A stretch of 17,256 nt of DNA from CAXMQS01 sp036446035 (GCA_036446035.1 JAZFSG010000080.1:1-17256), one strand, 5' to 3'; counted from the stretch's first letter, positions 1-7,424 are shown. Made by a program: numbers and translations. Notes: generated from the sequence alone by a model not told the origin.

Positions 1-1
1 G

Positions 2-412
2 TTCAGTCGCCCGCTGCCCCTCGACGACGATGGGCCCCACGACGGTGGCTCCGGTCAATACCGCTTCAGCCGCGCCGGCGACTTCCTAACACTGCAATTC
101 CTTGACGACGGCGTTTGGGCTGATCAATACCGGTTCACCTTGGACCCCGTCGTGCCGGCTGTCTTCGACGCGTCGAACGAGTTCCTGCAGACTTCCCCGA
201 CGACGCACTTCACCGCCAAGCCGTTCGCGACACGGCTGCTCGCCGGCGGGCCAGATCGTGTAACTCTGGTCCACGATCGCCTCAAGCTTCGCCGTGGTGG
301 TATCTGGACGGAGACGCTCGTCCCGGAACGGGACTGGCCCGGCGCGCTGCTCGAGTGGTTCGGGATGGAGCCCCAAAGCCCCAACCCTCTGGCGAATACG
401 ATGGGGCCATGA
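2..412 (+). CDS. Arylamine N-acetyltransferase, C-terminal part (5' end outside window)
   Basis: The frame is open from the left edge to a TGA at 410-412 and encodes about 136 residues, so the gene starts upstream of the window. The pattern matches the C-terminal lobe of arylamine N-acetyltransferases, cytosolic enzymes that move acetyl from acetyl-CoA to arylamines and hydrazines: 'QYRFSRAGDFLTLQF', then a W-x-x-x-Y-x-F strand, then an 'N-E-F-x-Q-T-S-P-x-x-x-F' segment resembling the NAT signature N-x-x-x-S-T-S-P-x-S-x-F. The Cys-His-Asp triad lies in the missing N-terminal part, so catalytic integrity cannot be judged. A TTG at 140 is only an internal codon, because homology continues upstream of it. 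The stop overlaps the next gene's ATG (ATGA, 409-412), suggesting translational coupling. The assignment rests on remembered family patterns. Confidence 0.75.
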   Translation, partial: FSRPLPLDDDGPHDGGSGQYRFSRAGDFLTLQFLDDGVWADQYRFTLDPVVPAVFDASNEFLQTSPTTHFTAKPFATRLLAGGPDRVTLVHDRLKLRRGGIWTETLVPERDWPGALLEWFGMEPQSPNPLANTMGP

Positions 413-813
413 GCGAGCGCCTCCCGCCCGTCTGCACCGCAGATCAGATCAGAGACGCCTATCACGTTGGGCTCCGCATCGTCTGGGAGGACAACGGGGA
501 GCGAGCCGTCTGGGACATCGTGGCCGTTGATGAAACCACGGCTACGACCAGATTCACCGCCGCCGAAGGCACTGAGACGGAGCGCACGGCTACCTTCGAG
601 GACCTGTCCAACCACTCGGCGTTCCCCATGGGGACCACGATGGTGGCTGAGGAGTTCACAACTCCGGCCGGCACCTTCGCCGGGACTCACGCAGTCGTTG
701 CCACTCCAGACGGCGACCATCACTTCTACTTCAGCGATGCCCACCCCGGCCCGCCGCTCATCATCAGCTCACCGGGATCTCTCAATCAGCAGGTTGAGCG
801 CAACGACCTGTAA
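409..813 (+). CDS. Small protein of unknown function, coupled to the NAT gene
   Basis: This encodes a 134-residue acidic soluble protein that I do not recognise. The start is the ATG at 409, which overlaps the upstream stop in an ATGA arrangement; a longer reading from an earlier in-frame start would run deep into the NAT gene. There is no signal peptide or membrane segment. Alternating hydrophobic and polar stretches (for example 'RIVWEDNGERAVWDIVAV', then a Thr-rich part) suggest a mostly beta-stranded fold. The sequence ends in a polar 'NQQVERNDL' tail. Linkage to an N-acetyltransferase is the only functional clue, and I assign no activity. The gene ends four bases before the stop of the convergent polyphosphate kinase gene. 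Confidence 0.7.
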   Translation: MSERLPPVCTADQIRDAYHVGLRIVWEDNGERAVWDIVAVDETTATTRFTAAEGTETERTATFEDLSNHSAFPMGTTMVAEEFTTPAGTFAGTHAVVATPDGDHHFYFSDAHPGPPLIISSPGSLNQQVERNDL

Positions 814-817
814 CGGT

Positions 818-1684
818 TCAGTACGTCTGTGGAACGAACGTCTGGTCGGTGATTGGCGTCCGCATATACCCGATGGGCTCCTGGCGGGGCGGCAGCTCGA
901 TCTCGGGCCGAACCACGTCCTGGTAGGGGATCAGGCTGAGGAGGTGACTGATGCAGTTGAGCCTGGCTCGACGCTTGTCATCGGACGGCACGACGTACCA
1001 CGGAGCCTGCTTGATGTCGGTGTATGTGAACATCTCGTCCTTGGCTCGGGAGTACTCGACCCACTTGGCGCGCGACTCCAGGTCCATGTCGCTGAGTTTC
1101 CAGCGTCGCTTGGGGTCGGCGATCCGAGCCTGGAACCGTCGCTCCTGTTCGGCGTCGCTGACGGAGAACCAGTACTTGACGAGGACGATCCCCGAGCGCA
1201 CCAGCATCCGCTCGAACTCTGGGCAGGACCGCAGGAACTCCTGGTACTCGTCGTCGGTGCAGAAGCCCATGACACGCTCGACGTTGGCGCGGTTGTACCA
1301 ACTGCGGTCGAACAACACCATCTCACCGGCAGCAGGCAGGTGAGCGACGTAGCGCTGGAAATACCACTGGGACTGCTCCCGCTCGGTGGGCTTCACCAGC
1401 GCTTCGGTGCGAACGATGCGAGGGTTGAGGCGCTCGGAGATGCGCTTGATGACGCCGCCCTTACCGGCAGCATCCCTGCCCTCAAACAGGACGACCACTT
1501 TCAAGCCCTGGTCGACGATCCACGTCTGCAGCTTCGCCAGCTCGTCTTGCAGCTTGTCGAGCTCCTCCTCGTAGTAAGCGCGCTTGACCTTGCCTTGAGT
1601 ATTGAGATGCTCGGCCGTGGCGGGCGGAACGTGCCGCAGCCCGGCCGGTAGCGATTCCTCGGCGCCTTCGAATTCCTCAGCCAT
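818..1684 (-). CDS. ppk2: Polyphosphate kinase 2 (PPK2 family)
   Basis: This 288-residue protein has the length of single-domain PPK2 enzymes, which transfer phosphate between inorganic polyphosphate and nucleotides in the cytosol. The Walker A loop GRDAAGKGG lies at residues 69-77. A Walker B/lid segment FDRSWYNRANVERVMGF starts near residue 125 (D126, R127, Y130, N131, R132). Further family hallmarks are W-Y-F-Q-R-Y near 107-112 and K-Y-W-F-S-V-S followed by Q-x-x-R-F. Residues 33-54 are helical and charged, as is usual before the kinase core. The ATG at 1684 follows a strong GGAGGAG ribosome-binding site. PPK2 enzymes split into nucleoside diphosphate-, monophosphate- and bifunctional types, and I cannot assign the direction or nucleotide preference. 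It is transcribed alone, divergent from the cupredoxin gene and convergent with the small upstream gene. Confidence 0.95.
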   Translation of the reverse strand: MAEEFEGAEESLPAGLRHVPPATAEHLNTQGKVKRAYYEEELDKLQDELAKLQTWIVDQGLKVVVLFEGRDAAGKGGVIKRISERLNPRIVRTEALVKPTEREQSQWYFQRYVAHLPAAGEMVLFDRSWYNRANVERVMGFCTDDEYQEFLRSCPEFERMLVRSGIVLVKYWFSVSDAEQERRFQARIADPKRRWKLSDMDLESRAKWVEYSRAKDEMFTYTDIKQAPWYVVPSDDKRRARLNCISHLLSLIPYQDVVRPEIELPPRQEPIGYMRTPITDQTFVPQTY

Positions 1685-1801
1685 ATCTTCTCCTCCAATA
1701 TCGAGACTACTTCAGTCGCGGGAGACCAGGTTTGGCTACCGGGGTCGCGTCCAGGTCGGAAGACTTCTCTAGCTGAGGAGTACCCCTTTTCGGCTTGTCG
1801 T

Positions 1802-1818
1802 CGGTTACTTAGTAACCG
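1802..1818. promoter_or_regulatory. Perfect 17-bp palindrome, candidate operator of the cupredoxin gene
   Basis: CGGTTACT-T-AGTAACCG is an 8-bp perfect inverted repeat around one central base. It ends three bases before the proposed GTG start of the cupredoxin gene, in the 137-bp gap between it and the divergent ppk2. Odd-length, AT-cored palindromes of this size are typical targets of dimeric repressors such as the TetR or MarR families. It could also form a short hairpin over the translation start. Which regulator would bind is unknown, and none is encoded in the window. Confidence 0.5.
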
Positions 1819-1821
1819 GTT

Positions 1822-3705
1822 GTGAAAACGATGTTGTCACCTCTCCGCATCGAGCGGCGCCTCGCCTCGGGCGTCCTGGCGCTGCTGCTCGCCCTCGGTC
1901 CCCTCGCCGTTGCCGGTGCCGCCTCAGCTGCCGCGGTCGGCGTCACCATCGATGATGCCCTGACTCCCAAGGACCTAGCGGTTGGTGTCGGCACCACCGT
2001 GACCTGGACCAATGGTGATACCGAGCGCCATCGGATGCGATCCCGCAGCGGTCCTGTGGAGTTCGACTCAGGGAATCTCGATCCCGGCGACAAGTTTCAG
2101 TTCACCTTCTCCGTCGAGGGAACCTACTCCTACCTGGACGAGCGGGACACCGACAACCCTGCGTATCAGGGCTCGGTAGTCGTGACCGCAGATGCCCCGC
2201 CTGGAGGCGAGGAGCCTGCCCCTCCGCCAGGGGGCGAACCTCCTGCCCCGCCCGTTGGCGGGGACGTCTCCATCTTCAATCGGTCCTACCAGCCGGGGTC
2301 GTTGACCGTTGGCGTCGGGGCGACCGTGAGATGGGCCAACAATGACGATCGGGTTCACACGGTCACCGCCCGCAATGGCGGTTTCGACAGCGGAATCTTC
2401 GATACCGGCGGCACCTACAGTCGCAGCTTTCCAACGGCCGGCACCTTCGAGTACTTCTGCACCGTCCACCCGGACATGGTGGCTTCGATCACGGTTGTGG
2501 GTGACAGCGGCGAACTCCCTCCGCCGCCGGCTCCTACACCCGATCCCACTCCTACCCCCACTCCAGACCCGACCCCGGCGCCTCCCGCGAATGCCGACAT
2601 CTCGGTCTTCGATTTCGGGTTCGCCCCAGCCAACCGCACCGTCGACGTCGGCGACACCGTTTCGTGGGCCAACACGGGGGTCGCTCCACACACGGTCACG
2701 GCCGACGATCGTTCCTTCGACTCGGGGTTCATGTTCTCGGGTGATCCGTTCAGCCGCCGGTTCGACGCCCCCGGTGCCTTCGCCTACTTCTGCTCGATCC
2801 ATCCTGAGATGGTCGGAACCATCACCGTTGTCGGCGAGGCCACCGGCGCCGCGCCGCCACCGGAACAACCAGCTGCTGGAAGCACCACACCCGCTGCCAG
2901 CGGTGCTACTCCTTCTGGCGACATCTCGATAGTCGACAACGACTTCAAGCCCTCTGCCTTCACAGTTGCTGTGGGGTCCACGGTGTCGTGGGCCAACACG
3001 GGGGCGGTGCCGCACACGGTCACTACCAGCGGATTCGACTCCGGTTTCATCATGCCCGGCAACCGCTTCAAGCGCACCTTGTCTGCCGAGGGTTCGTTCA
3101 GCTACTTCTGCACTATCCATCCAGGGATGGCTGGGACCGTTAACGTCGTCGCAGCGACAGCAGCAGGGACTAGCCAGCCGGCCGAGGCGGTGGCCGTCGT
3201 CGAGAACTCATCCTTGGGTGTCGCCGAGCCCCAAGGCACCGAGGAGCTTCCTGCCGAGCTTCTGCCTGCCTCCATCGACATCATCGACCTCGACTTCGAC
3301 CCGCGGCTCGTCACTGTGACGGCGGGCACGGCGATCACCTGGACCAACGTTGGCGAGCTACCGCACACTGTGACGGGAGACTTCGGTGACTCTGGCTTTC
3401 TCGAGCCGGGCGGCGCGTACTCCACCACCTTCAATGAGGAGGGCACCTTCGAGTACCTGTGCACCATCCACCCGACGATGATCGGAACCGTCGTTGTCGT
3501 CGGGGCCGCGGCTGATGGACAACCGCTCGATGCGGCACCGGGGATAGTCGCCGCCGCGCCTCCGAATGCTGCACCGTTGGTCGCGGTCGCTCCCGCTAGG
3601 TCCGACAGCGGCCCACCGTGGGGCCCCGTGTTGCTCACCGTCTTGATCCTCGTTGCCGTCGCCGCCTCGCTGATCGGGGCGGCTCGCCCGACGGGGGATC
3701 GGTGA
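1822..3705 (+). CDS. Secreted, membrane-anchored protein with five cupredoxin-like domains
   Basis: This is a 627-residue envelope protein. A signal peptide (residues 1 to about 37, hydrophobic core near 17-31, AxA-type end) is followed by five plastocyanin/amicyanin-like modules and a C-terminal membrane helix (602-621) with an Arg-containing tail, so the modules face outward. Modules 2-5 each carry an H-T-V-T histidine and a C-x-x-H-x-x-M ending typical of type 1 copper sites: C213/H216/M219, C324/H327/M330, C430/H433/M436 and C547/H550/M553. Module 1 (about 38-122) keeps the fold pattern but lacks the Cys and Met, so it probably binds no copper. Pro/Thr-rich linkers join the modules. The likely role is periplasmic or surface electron transfer or copper binding; the partner is unknown. 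The start is GTG 1822 or ATG 1831; neither has a strong ribosome-binding site, and both fit the signal peptide. Confidence 0.88.
   Translation: MKTMLSPLRIERRLASGVLALLLALGPLAVAGAASAAAVGVTIDDALTPKDLAVGVGTTVTWTNGDTERHRMRSRSGPVEFDSGNLDPGDKFQFTFSVEGTYSYLDERDTDNPAYQGSVVVTADAPPGGEEPAPPPGGEPPAPPVGGDVSIFNRSYQPGSLTVGVGATVRWANNDDRVHTVTARNGGFDSGIFDTGGTYSRSFPTAGTFEYFCTVHPDMVASITVVGDSGELPPPPAPTPDPTPTPTPDPTPAPPANADISVFDFGFAPANRTVDVGDTVSWANTGVAPHTVTADDRSFDSGFMFSGDPFSRRFDAPGAFAYFCSIHPEMVGTITVVGEATGAAPPPEQPAAGSTTPAASGATPSGDISIVDNDFKPSAFTVAVGSTVSWANTGAVPHTVTTSGFDSGFIMPGNRFKRTLSAEGSFSYFCTIHPGMAGTVNVVAATAAGTSQPAEAVAVVENSSLGVAEPQGTEELPAELLPASIDIIDLDFDPRLVTVTAGTAITWTNVGELPHTVTGDFGDSGFLEPGGAYSTTFNEEGTFEYLCTIHPTMIGTVVVVGAAADGQPLDAAPGIVAAAPPNAAPLVAVAPARSDSGPPWGPVLLTVLILVAVAASLIGAARPTGDR
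1933..3502 (+). repeat. Five tandem cupredoxin modules (coding repeat)
   Basis: The repeat unit is roughly 75-85 residues with a shared 'TVxVGxTVxWANTGxxPHTVT' to 'FxYFCxxHPxMxGTxxVV' pattern. Approximate starts, in residues of the 627-residue protein, are 38, 145, 258, 366 and 483. Modules 3 and 4 also share a near-identical DNA stretch around the WANTG codons (near 2662-2682 and 2985-3005), which points to recent duplication of those two. Module 1 is the most divergent. Confidence 0.8.
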
Positions 3706-3826
3706 CCGTTGCGAGCTAGCGGAGGCTCTGCCGAGGACTGCTGTAGGTCGACATCGAGGCGTGCTTGGCCTTTCGGTGGCTTGAGCTACGCCACGGCCGC
3801 GAGCGCCACGACATGCCCCTTTCTTG

Positions 3827-3847
3827 GATAATCGTTAATCGTTTATC
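3827..3847 (+). promoter_or_regulatory. Candidate operator upstream of the dehydrogenase/GAPDH/PGK operon
   Basis: The 21-bp sequence GATAATCG-TTAATCG-TTTATC is an imperfect dyad: its outer arms GATAAtCG and CGtTTATC match apart from one base. It also contains two ATCGTT units in 7-bp phase. It lies about 46 bp before the ATG at 3894, between a weak -35 (TTCTTG, 3821) and a possible -10 (TATCAT, 3844). A closely related copy stands before the next operon (7425-7445). The form resembles sites of dimeric GntR-, IclR- or LacI-type regulators; which one is unknown. Confidence 0.55.
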
Positions 3848-3893
3848 ATGAGCAGCACGGTCTTGTGACCCGGGGCCGTGTGAGAGGAGCGCA

Positions 3894-4982
3894 ATGTCAT
3901 CCTTCCGAGTTGCCGTGATTCCCGGAGACGGAGTGGGCGCCGAGGTCGCGGATGAGGCCGTCAAGACCCTTCGGGCCGCTGCCGACACCTACGCTTTTGG
4001 CATCGAGACGGAGAGCTTCGATTGGGGGTGCGACCGTTACCTCGAACATGGCGAGATGATGCCGGCGACCGCACTGGAGACACTCAGCGGCTTCGATGCC
4101 ATCTTCTTGGGATGCATAGGCGACGATGCCAAGGTGCCCGACCACATCTCCCTGCAAATGCTTCTCCACATTCGTAAAGGCTTCGATCAATACGTCAACC
4201 TCCGTCCCATCAAGCTGTATGCCGGCGTGAGTACTCCGGTGAGCACTGCCAACGCAGACACCCTCGACATGCTGGTCGTGCGGGAGAACACTGAGGGTGA
4301 GTACTCGAATGTTGGTGGCTTTTTCAAGGCAGACACACCGGACGCATTCGCCCTGCAGACTTCGGTGTTCACCCGCAAGGGCTGCGAGCGGGTCATCCGC
4401 TATGCCTTCGAGACCGCCCGGCGACGGGCCAAGCTCGGCAACGGCAATGTCGTTGGTCGCGTGACCAACTGCACGAAGTCCAACGCCCTCGGGTACTCGA
4501 TGGTGTTCTGGGATCAGGTCTTCGACGACGTGGCCAAGGAGTATCCCGATGTCGAGACGGACGCCGCCCTCGTCGATGCCATCACGATGTGGTTCGTCAA
4601 GAACCCGGAATACTTCGACGTCGTTGTGGCGTCGAACCTCTTTGGAGACATCATCACCGATCTCGGCGCCATGCTCCAGGGTGGAATGGGCTTCGCCGCC
4701 GGCGGCAACATCAACCCCGAACGCCAACACCCGTCGATGTTCGAGCCGATCCACGGGTCGGCACCGAAGTACACGGGACAGGGACGAGTCAACCCCGTCG
4801 CCTCGATCGAGGCGATCCGATTGATGCTGGAGCATCTCGGCGAGCAAGAAGCCGCTGACGGCGTCCAAGCCGCAGTGGCAGCCACATTGGCTGAAGGCGA
4901 GGTGCGGACGGCGGACATGGGCGGCACCGCGTCGACGGCCGAGCTTGGGAGCACCATCGAGCGAGCGATCAAGGAAGTGTGA
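3894..4982 (+). CDS. Tartrate/D-malate dehydrogenase-like enzyme (isocitrate/isopropylmalate dehydrogenase superfamily)
   Basis: This 362-residue protein belongs to the beta-decarboxylating dehydrogenases, which oxidise a 2-hydroxy-diacid with NAD(P) and a divalent metal, often with loss of CO2. It begins with V-I-P-G-D-G-V-G. ENTEGEY at 131-137 supplies the catalytic Tyr137. K195 (in TNCTKSNALG) fits the catalytic Lys, and the metal Asp residues are D228, D252 and D256 (in NLFGDIITDLGA). The nucleotide loop FEPIHGSAPK follows. Length and the 'VRENTEGEYS.VGG' form favour the tartrate dehydrogenase/D-malate dehydrogenase (TtuC/DmlA) branch over LeuB or Icd; a 3-isopropylmalate-type substrate is less likely. 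The ATG has a GAGAGGAG ribosome-binding site. It is the first gene of a three-gene operon with divergent GAPDH and PGK homologues, implying that its substrate is connected to theirs. Confidence 0.88.
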   Translation: MSSFRVAVIPGDGVGAEVADEAVKTLRAAADTYAFGIETESFDWGCDRYLEHGEMMPATALETLSGFDAIFLGCIGDDAKVPDHISLQMLLHIRKGFDQYVNLRPIKLYAGVSTPVSTANADTLDMLVVRENTEGEYSNVGGFFKADTPDAFALQTSVFTRKGCERVIRYAFETARRRAKLGNGNVVGRVTNCTKSNALGYSMVFWDQVFDDVAKEYPDVETDAALVDAITMWFVKNPEYFDVVVASNLFGDIITDLGAMLQGGMGFAAGGNINPERQHPSMFEPIHGSAPKYTGQGRVNPVASIEAIRLMLEHLGEQEAADGVQAAVAATLAEGEVRTADMGGTASTAELGSTIERAIKEV

Positions 4983-5008
4983 GCGATAGGCGCATCCAGC
5001 TGGAGCGC

Positions 5009-5014
5009 AGGAGG
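5009..5014 (+). promoter_or_regulatory. Ribosome-binding site that fixes the GAPDH-like start
   Basis: AGGAGG stands six bases before the GTG at 5021. It favours this start over the GTG at 4979, which overlaps the preceding stop codon and would add 14 charged residues before the Rossmann fold. Confidence 0.7.
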
Positions 5015-5020
5015 ATCTCT

Positions 5021-6040
5021 GTGGACAAGGTCAGAGTCGGAGTAGCGGGATTCGGAGTCATCGGACAGCGGCTCGCAGACGGCGTTGCCCGGCAGGAAGA
5101 CATGCAGTTGGTCGGTGTTGCCGACGTGAAACCGACCTTGGCGGTCAGGGCGTTGGCGGAGAGGGGTATGCCGTACGAGCTCTACGCGGCGATTCCGGAG
5201 GCCGTCGATCAGCTGGGCGCTGGCGGCATCCCGGTCGCCGGTGGGTTCGACGACCTACTGGACAATGTCGACATCATGCTTGACGCCACCAGTGCGGGGG
5301 TCGGCGCCGAGAACAAGAAGCGCTATGTCGACAGGGGACTCAAGGCGATCTTCCAAGGTGGCGAGTCGTCAGACATCGCCGACGTCTTCTTCCACGGATA
5401 CGCCAACTACGACAAGGGCGTTGGCGAGGACTACCTCAAGCTGACGTCGTGCAATACGACGGGATTGATCCGTGCCGTTGACTGCCTCGATCGTGGTGTT
5501 GGCGTAGAGAAAGTGGCGATCACCATCATCCGGCGGGTAGCGGATCCCGGGGATACCCACCGCGGCATAGTGGACATGCTCCTGATGGAGCCGATCCCCA
5601 ATCACCAGGCGGTCGACCTGATGCTCGTGATGCCGCACGTGGCAGCAACAGGGTTGCTGGTGCACGCACCTGTTACGCACGGACACATCATCACGATCGT
5701 GGCGACGCCGAAGCAGAAGGTCACGAAGGACGAGATGCTCGATCTGTTCAAGGCGCATCCACGGATTCGCGTCGTCAAGATCGAAGACGGCTTCAATTCG
5801 AACACTGCGCTGTTCAACTACGGGCGCTTCCTCGGCCACCCCAGGGGCGACATGTACGAGATCGGAATCTTCGAGGAGACCATCGGATTCTCGGGGGATG
5901 ACATCGTGCTCGCGATCAACATTCCGCAGGAATCGGTGGTTATCCCCGAGAGCATGGATGCCATCCGAGCCGCTCTTCCGATGCAGAGCAACCGCGACGA
6001 GGCCCTTGCCCTCACCAACAAGTTCCTGGGCATGGAGTAG
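5021..6040 (+). CDS. Archaeal-type (type II) glyceraldehyde-3-phosphate dehydrogenase homologue
   Basis: This 339-residue protein has the length and motifs of type II GAPDH, the class usual in Archaea and rare in Bacteria. The Rossmann motif GFGVIG is at residues 10-15, 'KAIFQGGESSDIA' follows, and the catalytic Cys144 lies in SCNTTGL. R171-R172 (in IRRVADP) match the conserved arginine pair. Type II GAPDH makes an acyl phosphate from an aldehyde, NAD(P) and phosphate. Two conserved parts are changed. Where the family has KRGPINAI there is HRGIVDML (H180-R181-G182), and where it has PSHHGPD there is PNHQAVD (H195, second His lost). These lie near the active site, so the substrate may not be glyceraldehyde 3-phosphate. 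The start is GTG 5021 with AGGAGG. It lies 38 bp after the dehydrogenase gene and before the PGK homologue, which would use its acyl phosphate. Confidence 0.88.
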   Translation: MDKVRVGVAGFGVIGQRLADGVARQEDMQLVGVADVKPTLAVRALAERGMPYELYAAIPEAVDQLGAGGIPVAGGFDDLLDNVDIMLDATSAGVGAENKKRYVDRGLKAIFQGGESSDIADVFFHGYANYDKGVGEDYLKLTSCNTTGLIRAVDCLDRGVGVEKVAITIIRRVADPGDTHRGIVDMLLMEPIPNHQAVDLMLVMPHVAATGLLVHAPVTHGHIITIVATPKQKVTKDEMLDLFKAHPRIRVVKIEDGFNSNTALFNYGRFLGHPRGDMYEIGIFEETIGFSGDDIVLAINIPQESVVIPESMDAIRAALPMQSNRDEALALTNKFLGME

Positions 6041-6082
6041 CGCTGACGAAAGTTACAAGGCCGGCGTAAGTCGAGGAGTTGT

Positions 6083-7345
6083 GTGTTGAAGATCCGTTCT
6101 ATCGACGACCTCGACGTTCGAAACGCCCGGGTCTTGCTGCGAGTCGACATCAACTGTCCACTTGATGGCGCTTCCGGCGCGATCGCTGACGACAGTCGAC
6201 TCCAGAAGAGCCTGCCCACCATCCGCGACCTTGTCGATCGAGGCGCACGACTGGTGCTCATCGCCCATCAGGGGGACACGCTTGATTACCACAACCTGGC
6301 GTCGCTGCGCAATCACGCCGAGCGGCTGACGGAACTGCTGGGACAAACTGTTGGGTTCATAGATGACATCGCCGGCCCTGCGGCGCGACAGGCGATCGTT
6401 CAGCTCGCCCCAGGCGAGATTCTGCTGCTCGAGAACCTTCGCTTCTTGACCGAGGAGGTCTCCACCTTCGAGACTGCCGTGAAACTCACAGCAGCCGAAA
6501 TGACCCAGACCTACCTGGTCCGCGGGCTGGCTCCCCTGTTCGACTACTACGTCAACGACGCCTTCGCGGCCGCGCACAGGAACTCGCCGTCCATGGTGGC
6601 ATTCCAGGAGCTGCTGCCGACCGCCGCCGGGAGACTCCTCGCGGCCGAGTTGGAGGCTCTCGATGGCCTGAAGGAGAACCCGGCTCGTCCCTGCGTCTTC
6701 CTGCTCGGGGGCCTAAAGATCTCTGACGCTTTCGGGATGATGGAGAGGATCCTGTCGGAAGGTGTTGCGGACAGCGTCCTCACATCGGGCATCGTCGGCC
6801 AGATCATGTTGATGGCGGACGGGGTCGACCTCGGCGAGCCGTCCGAGGACTTCATCCGAGACCGTTCGCTGCACAGGTTCATCGGCCCGGCCGCCGCCTA
6901 CCTGGCCGAGTACAGAGACGTGATTCGGATGCCGCTCGATGTCGCCTGCGACATCTCGGGCGAGCGACGCGAGTTCGCAGTCACCGATCTGCCTGCACCA
7001 GCCGCGATCACCGATATCGGTCCCGAGACGATCGCCCTCTACCGAGAGATCGTCGAGGGGGCAGCGACGCTCTTCGTCAACGGTCCTGCTGGGGTCTACG
7101 AGTCTGAGGTGAGCGAGGTTGGCACCAGGGCGCTGTGGTCGGCAGTTGCCGAGGCAAGCGGCAGCTCCGTCATCGGCGGCGGAGACACCGTTGCGAGTGC
7201 CCGTCGCTTCATCAGCCTTGACGACATCGACCTGGTCAGCACAGGCGGGGGAGCACTCATCCGGTACCTCAGCGGGATGCCCTTGCCGCTCGTCGAGGCG
7301 ATGCAGCAGGGCGCTGAACGAGACGCGGCGCGCCCCGGGGGCTGA
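6083..7345 (+). CDS. Archaeal-type phosphoglycerate kinase homologue with altered substrate motif
   Basis: This 420-residue protein has the full PGK fold: RVDINCPLD at 20-28 (the archaeal form of the bacterial RVDFNVPL), R39, ENLRF at 117-121, DAFAAAHR with R166, NGPAGVYE (archaeal type), GGGDT and STGGGA. PGK moves phosphate from an acyl phosphate to ADP. Most of the basic substrate patch is kept (R39, R120, R166), but the HxGRP motif, HQGRPG in archaeal members, reads HQGD (H62-D65). The arginine that helps bind 3-phosphoglycerate is therefore replaced by Asp. With the GAPDH homologue directly upstream, it probably completes an aldehyde-to-acid, ATP-forming pair on a different substrate; true 3-phosphoglycerate activity remains possible. 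The start is GTG 6083 or TTG 6086 after AGGAG at 6074-6078; the TTG has the more usual spacing. Confidence 0.88.
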   Translation: MLKIRSIDDLDVRNARVLLRVDINCPLDGASGAIADDSRLQKSLPTIRDLVDRGARLVLIAHQGDTLDYHNLASLRNHAERLTELLGQTVGFIDDIAGPAARQAIVQLAPGEILLLENLRFLTEEVSTFETAVKLTAAEMTQTYLVRGLAPLFDYYVNDAFAAAHRNSPSMVAFQELLPTAAGRLLAAELEALDGLKENPARPCVFLLGGLKISDAFGMMERILSEGVADSVLTSGIVGQIMLMADGVDLGEPSEDFIRDRSLHRFIGPAAAYLAEYRDVIRMPLDVACDISGERREFAVTDLPAPAAITDIGPETIALYREIVEGAATLFVNGPAGVYESEVSEVGTRALWSAVAEASGSSVIGGGDTVASARRFISLDDIDLVSTGGGALIRYLSGMPLPLVEAMQQGAERDAARPGG

Positions 7346-7394
7346 GTGGTCGACGCCGATTGAGGACGGCGCCAAGGCCAGGTGATGCGGGGCT

Positions 7395-7423
7395 TTGACG
7401 TCAGGTGCGGCCCCTCCTATCGT
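7395..7423 (+). promoter_or_regulatory. Sigma-70-like promoter of the cupin/transketolase operon
   Basis: The -35 box TTGACG (7395-7400) and the -10 box TATCGT (7418-7423) are separated by exactly 17 bases. They lie in the 112-bp gap after the PGK-like gene and end 34 bases before the cupin ATG. The -35 matches consensus at five of six positions and the -10 at four of six. Confidence 0.5.
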
Positions 7424-7424
7424 A

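Noticed and set aside
467..1651. 394-residue plus-strand open frame opposite ppk2
   Set aside because: It is antisense to a gene with intact PPK2 motifs, with no ribosome-binding site and no recognisable domain; long shadow frames are expected in GC-rich DNA.
2528..2585. Short direct repeats of C-rich units resembling an array
   Set aside because: They encode the Pro/Thr/Asp linker between cupredoxin modules, with no spacer structure, so this is not CRISPR.
2068..3120. 350-residue minus-strand open frame inside the cupredoxin gene
   Set aside because: Its Gly/Arg/Val-rich repeats are the reverse reading of the cupredoxin modules, and there is no promoter or ribosome-binding site.
4979..5020. 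GTG at 4979 as the start of the GAPDH-like gene
   Set aside because: It overlaps the previous stop, but the GTG at 5021 has a perfect AGGAGG and begins right before the Rossmann fold.
7352..7373. Imperfect GC hairpin after the PGK-like gene as a terminator
   Set aside because: The stem is only about five pairs and there is no following T tract.
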